Shown here: piece after piece, positions 5,239 to 8,852 of the stretch | How the letters are laid out: every line of letters starts with the position of its first letter | Position numbering within the stretch: position 1 is the first letter of the stretch | Made by a program: the position numbers and the translations under genes | Notes under the pieces: model-generated | The model's input: the letters and a program-made list of their open reading frames with translations, nothing else | The model's database searches: none | What the model was told of the DNA's origin: nothing | Source of the DNA: an uncultured Eubacteriales bacterium | GTDB lineage: Bacteria; Bacillota; Clostridia; Christensenellales; CAG-138 | Length of the DNA stretch: 8,852 nt | Direction: 5' to 3' | Assembly (NCBI GenBank): GCA_900546845.1 | Contig: UREK01000051.1 | Span: 1 to 8,852, forward strand

Positions 5239-8200
5239 TTAGCGGGCGCGTTTTTTACGGCTCAGCGCAAACAGCGCGGCCGCCGCAAGGATGCACAGGA
5301 AGGGCGCAATGCCCTCCGCCGCGCCGGTTTGCGGCGGAGCGGGGCTCGGATCGGCCGGTTTGGACGGCTGAACCGGCGTTGTGTTGCCGCCCACGGTAAT
5401 GCCGGAACCGGTACCCGGCCTGTCGTCCTCCTCCGGAGCTTCAATCTCGGTTTCAAGCAGCTTGAGCGCGGCTTCGATCTCCGCCGGAGACTTCGCCGCC
5501 TCGATCAGCGCTTTCACCTGGTCGGCAAGCTCTTTCGCCTGGCCGTACAGCTCGGATGGCTGCTCCGCAAGGAACGCATCCACCGCCGCAAGCGCGTCAG
5601 CCTTCTGCTGTGCGAGTGTATCCGCAGAAACGATTTCAGCGGTATAGGTCACGCCGTTGTTGCGGATGACATAAAGGTTTGCCGTATCGCCCGCGGCAAG
5701 TTTCTCCTGCAGGCCCACGGGCAGCGCGAGCGTGCCGTCCGCATTTACGGTGATGTCATAATAGAACGTGTTCGCAGCCAGCTTTTCCCCTGCCTTCCCT
5801 TCGCTTGCAAGCGTATAGGCAACAACGCCGCAGCCGCTGACGGAGGTCTTGTTTGCAACAAACTCGGCGGGCAGGCTGATCGCCGCGCCGTCCTTTGCAA
5901 GGCGGATGGTCGCCGCGTCCACGATCTGCGCCGCAACGGGCACGCGCTGCACGGAGGATTCCTGAACCTTGCTGCCTACGACGTACATCATGCCGCGCGG
6001 GTTGGTGCTGCCATAGCTTGCAATGGCATCGGCCAGCGCGTCCGCCATGCAGGTGTTGAGCACTGCGCCGCTTTCAAGCTCGCTCACATCGCCGCGGGAG
6101 CAGACGTAATGGAATGTAACCGTGCCGTCATCCGCTGTTTCATACGCGTAAATGATGACCCGGTTGGCATTGCCGCTGTTTGTGGTCTTGATTTTCCCGC
6201 CGTGGACATACAGGCCGACGATGTTGCCATCCGCGATCGCCTGCTGCACCAGCGTCGGCGTCGCGCCGAACTGCGTATACGCTTTGTGGCCGAAGAGACC
6301 GGCCTTGAAGATCGTGTAGGCCCAGTTGCCCCAACCGCTGTTGAAGTCATAGCCGTTGAGTGCCACCTCTTCAAAGAGCGCATCGGAACCCTGGCTGTTG
6401 ACAAGCATCAGCGCCATATTCTCAAAGCTCCAGGAAGCCATGCCGTCCGCATAGCTGTAGGCGCTCGTGGGCAGGATGTCCACAGAGGCGGACTTGGGCA
6501 GCGCATCCGCAGCGGTACTGCCGGTATAAACGGCCTCAGAATCGCTGTAACCTGCCTTCTTATAGGTGAAGTTCAGGCCGAATACGGTCGGCACGTTGCC
6601 CGCTTCGTCCGCACGCAGCAGAACGCGGAACTGCACGTCCTTCACGTTGGCCGTCGCACTGTTTCCGCGCACGGTGAGCATATCCGTGTTGAGGTTCAGA
6701 TAATCATCTTTTTCGGAGGTGGACAAGCTCTGCACGCCGGAGCCGAACTTGCCCCAGGTGAACCAATCACTCCATGCGCCCTCGGCAAGCTCCGCAACCG
6801 CGCGCACCTGCAGCTCTACGCTGGAAGCGCCGGGAGTCACCGCATTGATGGTGGCGATGAGGTATTCCCATGCCCATTCGTTGGAATAAATGGGGGTTAT
6901 ATACGTGCCGGACGTTGCGCCGCTCTTGAGCGTGACCTCACCCGCGCCGCTGCGGGAAGCGCCGCCCTTGAGCGTGCCTTCGGAAAGATCCACATGCACA
7001 AGGTTGCCGCTTGTCGCTACGGTCTCATACTCCTCCGTTTCGGCTTCGGCCTGCTTGCTCACCGCGGTAAGGGTGGCAGTATAGCGGCGGCCGTTGTTCG
7101 CCATGGCATAAACGGTCAGGGTGCGCGTTTCGCCCTCGGGAATGCCGGCCTTATACAGCGCGTCGCCCGCATTGAAGGCAAGGCCGCCGCCGTCGCTCGC
7201 TTTGATCCCGGTATAGAAGAACGTGTTGTTCGCGCTCACCTGGATGCGGTTTTCATACACGATGGAGGCGGTGCTCTCAACGGATTCCGTTGTCGCAATG
7301 CCTTCGATGGTATAAGCCAACACGCCGCGGCCAAGGGTTGCACGTTTGCCGACGGTGAAGTCCGTCAGGTCGATGGCCGCGCCATCCGCCTTGAGCGTAT
7401 AAACGTTTTCTTCCTCCGTCGGTTCAAGCGTCGCGTCAAAGCGCTGCACGCCGGTCACAGGCGCATCCGCCTCGGGCGCGGAGGAAACCATGTAGATAAC
7501 GCCGTTAGTCCAACAGTTCTGGAAATACTTCCACGGATAGCGGTGGAAGCTCGTTGCATCATCCTTGGAATAGGTGTCGCTGGAGATGAGGTACAGCTTG
7601 TCCATATCGCCAACAGCGCCATCCTCAAATTCGTAACCGACAATCGTGATAAGGTGGCCGCCGGTTCCGCCATAGGAGCCCGGGAGATACGGGTAGGAGT
7701 CGTTTTCTCTCGGGCTGTAGCTCACCGAAAGGCCCACGCTGCGGCCGTTGGCGAGCTCCTGAAGCACAATGTCTATGTTGCCGTACTGCACATACGCCTC
7801 ATAGCCGTAAAGGCCTGCGGCCGAGGTGCAGAACGCCCAGTTGCCGAAGCCGTAGTTGAAGTCCTGCACGGAAAGGGCAAGCTCCTCGGGCAGGAGGTCA
7901 AGCTGCGGATTCCGCGCGTTGAGCATGACCGTGATCGTGGAAGGACTGCAAATGCTGCCGCCGATCTCCGGGTCGCGGATGCCCTGCGCATAGGCGGGCG
8001 AATCATTGTACACGCTTGCCGGCAGATCAGCCACAGGCGTTTCGGCATAGGTGGGCGTAATATCGGTGAGTTTCACGCCCTTAACGGAATAAGTGAGCTG
8101 GCGCAGCACGGGGGATGAGAGCGACGCGCTGTCGCGGCGGAGCACTGCGCGGAACTGCGCCTTTGTGATCGTGCCGCCGGGCGCATACTCATCCACAGAG

Positions 8201-8607
8201 GAATCGTCGTTGCAGCCGCGCAGGATGGACATGCCGTATTTCCCCCAGGAGAACCAGTCATCCCAGGCATCGTTCGTATAGGCGCGGGCAAAAACTTCTA
8301 TGCTGGTGCCGTCATAAATGGCGGCGTTCCAGGAGGCAACCATCTTGTAGAAATCCGGAACAGCATACTCGGCGGAGGTAAACATGCCCTCCGTCGCGCC
8401 CTCCGCGAGCGTGAGCGCGCCGTCGCCAACGCCTGACGGGACAAGGCCGTTCAGCTCGCCTGCCGCGAAATCGGCCGTTGTAGTGATCTTGATGAGGTTC
8501 CTGCCCGTGGCGTCAATGACGGTTTCGCCCTCGGCAAAAACGGCCGCGGGCACGAGGCAAAGCGCCATCAGCAGTGCCAGGATCAACGATAACAGCTTTT
8601 TCTTCAT
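5239..8607 (-). CDS. Sortase-anchored surface protein with tandem C39-like peptidase modules
   Basis: A 1122-residue cell-wall protein. The signal peptide is about residues 1-25 (MKKK, hydrophobic core, AVFA then EGE). Two tandem modules follow (about 36-516 and 534-995). Each has a beta-sandwich with SWN and F-WGK motifs, a papain-like peptidase domain of C39_2 type, and a small beta domain with DGAAI and NNG-Y motifs. In module 1 C220 (GGSICSPST) and H318 (GTGGHLI) fit the catalytic pair, with D344 (SSDT) as third residue. In module 2 these positions are W726 and N815, so that copy should be inactive. A helical FIVAR-like segment (about 998-1057), a Pro-rich linker, PPQTG (1091-1095), a membrane segment and RKKRAR complete a sortase signal. 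GGAAGGAG lies 9 bases before the ATG. Actinobacterial C39-like secreted peptidases share this fold order. The substrate is unknown; a peptidase or peptide-binding role at the surface is inference. No good terminator follows in its own direction. Confidence 0.88.
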   Translation of the reverse strand: MKKKLLSLILALLMALCLVPAAVFAEGETVIDATGRNLIKITTTADFAAGELNGLVPSGVGDGALTLAEGATEGMFTSAEYAVPDFYKMVASWNAAIYDGTSIEVFARAYTNDAWDDWFSWGKYGMSILRGCNDDSSVDEYAPGGTITKAQFRAVLRRDSASLSSPVLRQLTYSVKGVKLTDITPTYAETPVADLPASVYNDSPAYAQGIRDPEIGGSICSPSTITVMLNARNPQLDLLPEELALSVQDFNYGFGNWAFCTSAAGLYGYEAYVQYGNIDIVLQELANGRSVGLSVSYSPRENDSYPYLPGSYGGTGGHLITIVGYEFEDGAVGDMDKLYLISSDTYSKDDATSFHRYPWKYFQNCWTNGVIYMVSSAPEADAPVTGVQRFDATLEPTEEENVYTLKADGAAIDLTDFTVGKRATLGRGVLAYTIEGIATTESVESTASIVYENRIQVSANNTFFYTGIKASDGGGLAFNAGDALYKAGIPEGETRTLTVYAMANNGRRYTATLTAVSKQAEAETEEYETVATSGNLVHVDLSEGTLKGGASRSGAGEVTLKSGATSGTYITPIYSNEWAWEYLIATINAVTPGASSVELQVRAVAELAEGAWSDWFTWGKFGSGVQSLSTSEKDDYLNLNTDMLTVRGNSATANVKDVQFRVLLRADEAGNVPTVFGLNFTYKKAGYSDSEAVYTGSTAADALPKSASVDILPTSAYSYADGMASWSFENMALMLVNSQGSDALFEEVALNGYDFNSGWGNWAYTIFKAGLFGHKAYTQFGATPTLVQQAIADGNIVGLYVHGGKIKTTNSGNANRVIIYAYETADDGTVTFHYVCSRGDVSELESGAVLNTCMADALADAIASYGSTNPRGMMYVVGSKVQESSVQRVPVAAQIVDAATIRLAKDGAAISLPAEFVANKTSVSGCGVVAYTLASEGKAGEKLAANTFYYDITVNADGTLALPVGLQEKLAAGDTANLYVIRNNGVTYTAEIVSADTLAQQKADALAAVDAFLAEQPSELYGQAKELADQVKALIEAAKSPAEIEAALKLLETEIEAPEEDDRPGTGSGITVGGNTTPVQPSKPADPSPAPPQTGAAEGIAPFLCILAAAALFALSRKKRAR
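5623..7008 (-). repeat. Protein module 2 (degenerate peptidase copy)
   Basis: Residues about 534-995. The same order is seen: FTWGKFG (616-622), peptidase-like domain (about 713-877) with GNW at 760-762, then the small beta domain with DGAAI (906-910) and NNGVTY (983-988). Aligned without gaps around ML (228-229 against 734-735), Cys220 becomes Trp726 (6430-6432). Aligned around Y-E (325-326 against 822-823), His318 becomes Asn815 (6163-6165), with Arg816 next to it. Both catalytic residues are lost while the fold motifs stay, as in a pseudo-enzyme kept for binding. Confidence 0.78.
7060..8502 (-). repeat. Protein module 1 (catalytic residues kept)
   Basis: Residues about 36-516 of the large surface protein. 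It contains the beta-sandwich (SWNAAIYDG at 92-100, FSWGKYG at 119-125), the peptidase domain (about 198-374) and the small beta domain (about 386-516). The peptidase domain has C220 encoded at 7948-7950, GNW at 255-257 and H318 encoded at 7654-7656. It repeats as module 2 in the same order; the match is visible at the protein level, not as near-identical DNA, so the duplication is old. Confidence 0.8.
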
Positions 8608-8671
8608 TGATTGATACTCCTTCCTATGTTTTCAATCTATCATCACGGCCTTGCTTCCGCACGCTGAAAGC

Positions 8672-8705
8672 GCGCTTTTTCATGCGCGGGCGCACGAAAA
8701 AGCGC
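8672..8705. repeat. Palindrome overlapping the terminator tail
   Basis: GCGCTTTTTC (8672-8681) pairs with GAAAAAGCGC (8696-8705), and inside it TGCGC (8683-8687) pairs with GCGCA (8690-8694). It shares the T tract and four stem bases (8702-8705) with the neighbouring terminator, so both cannot be fully formed at once. In the minus-strand RNA it would form after the terminator, so a classical antiterminator is unlikely. Confidence 0.65.
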
Positions 8706-8744
8706 ACGATACCCACAGCAATTCCGCTGCGGGTATCGTGCGCT
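8697..8744 (-). terminator. Intrinsic terminator of an off-window minus-strand transcript
   Basis: Arms 8701-8719 and 8726-8744 form a 19-bp stem around a 6-base loop. The only imperfect position is a G-U wobble in minus-strand RNA but A-C in plus-strand RNA. On the minus strand a run of five U (8701-8697, its first base also closing the stem) comes at the end of the stem. It should end a transcript coming from beyond 8852. It stands about 90 bases before the start codon of the large gene, which must then have its own promoter between, or depend on read-through. Confidence 0.75.
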
Positions 8745-8794
8745 CTGCAAGCCGGTAATTATCGCGTTGGCATACACCAAAAAGAACAGATTTA

Positions 8795-8852
8795 TCTGCT
8801 CTGCTCTGCTCTGCTCTGCTCTGCTCTGCTCTGCTCTGCTCTGCTCTGCTCT
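8795..8852. repeat. Pentanucleotide tandem tract (CTGCT)n at the window edge
   Basis: A perfect 5-base repeat fills the last 58 bases, about 11.6 units, and runs off the window. It follows a small CAGAT-TT-ATCTG palindrome (8788-8799). Five is not a multiple of three, so gain or loss of one unit would shift any frame through it. Its true length is unknown because the window ends inside it. Confidence 0.97.

Noticed and set aside
5101..8118. A 1005-codon open frame on the plus strand
   Set aside because: It is antisense to the large surface-protein gene, which has a signal peptide, a ribosome binding site, domain repeats and a sortase tail. The antisense product is rich in Arg, His and Ala with no recognisable domain, as expected from a GC-rich coding shadow.

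Overview
The window looks like a short piece of a high-GC Gram-positive genome, most likely a gut-type member of class Clostridia. The basis is: two lipoproteins with lipobox signal peptides, a large secreted protein ending in a sortase-type PPQTG anchor, strong AGGAGG-like ribosome binding sites, sigma-A style promoters, and intergenic palindromic repeats of a style I associate with Oscillospiraceae and relatives. This lineage call is inference; no rRNA or marker gene is present. Most genes are GC-rich (roughly 60% or more by eye). The stretch from about 2361 to 3380 is clearly more AT-rich. Both ends lie in repeats: the left edge inside a dispersed repeat, the right edge inside a CTGCT pentanucleotide tract. 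The window may therefore be a complete short contig broken at repeats.

Left part (1-2360): a partial copy of a dispersed repeat (1-98), then a plus-strand M28-family zinc aminopeptidase lipoprotein (222-1547). After it comes a HAD-superfamily phosphatase-like gene (1620-2360) with its own good promoter at 1558-1586. Middle AT-rich part (2361-3380): a strong extended -10 promoter (2377-2405), a non-coding leader with a cluster of GAAC motifs, and a small lipoprotein of unknown function with no visible ribosome binding site (2659-3078). A perfect 19-bp inverted repeat abutting an intrinsic terminator (3161-3233) follows. A MalY/PatB-type PLP C-S lyase (3384-4556, plus) comes next.

Repeat island (4557-5238): no credible gene. 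It holds a second copy of the left-edge repeat (4622-4718) and two copies of a ~155-bp element spaced 230 bp apart. The hairpins of this element differ between the copies by paired compensatory changes. A 20-bp perfect palindrome sits between the copies, and a plus-direction terminator closes the island (5173-5210).

Right part (5239-8852): one large minus-strand gene for a 1122-residue secreted, sortase-anchored protein. It is built from two tandem copies of a ~480-residue module: beta-sandwich, papain-like C39-type peptidase, small beta domain. The first peptidase copy keeps its Cys and His; in the second these positions are Trp and Asn. This pairing of an active and a dead peptidase module on one cell-wall protein, and the covarying repeat element, are the two most interesting things here. 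Upstream of the gene lie a minus-strand terminator (8697-8744) for an off-window transcript, an overlapping palindrome, and the pentanucleotide tract. Peptide breakdown (M28, C39-like) and sulfur amino-acid cleavage (MalY/PatB) fit a peptide-using commensal, but nothing shows that these genes work as one operon.
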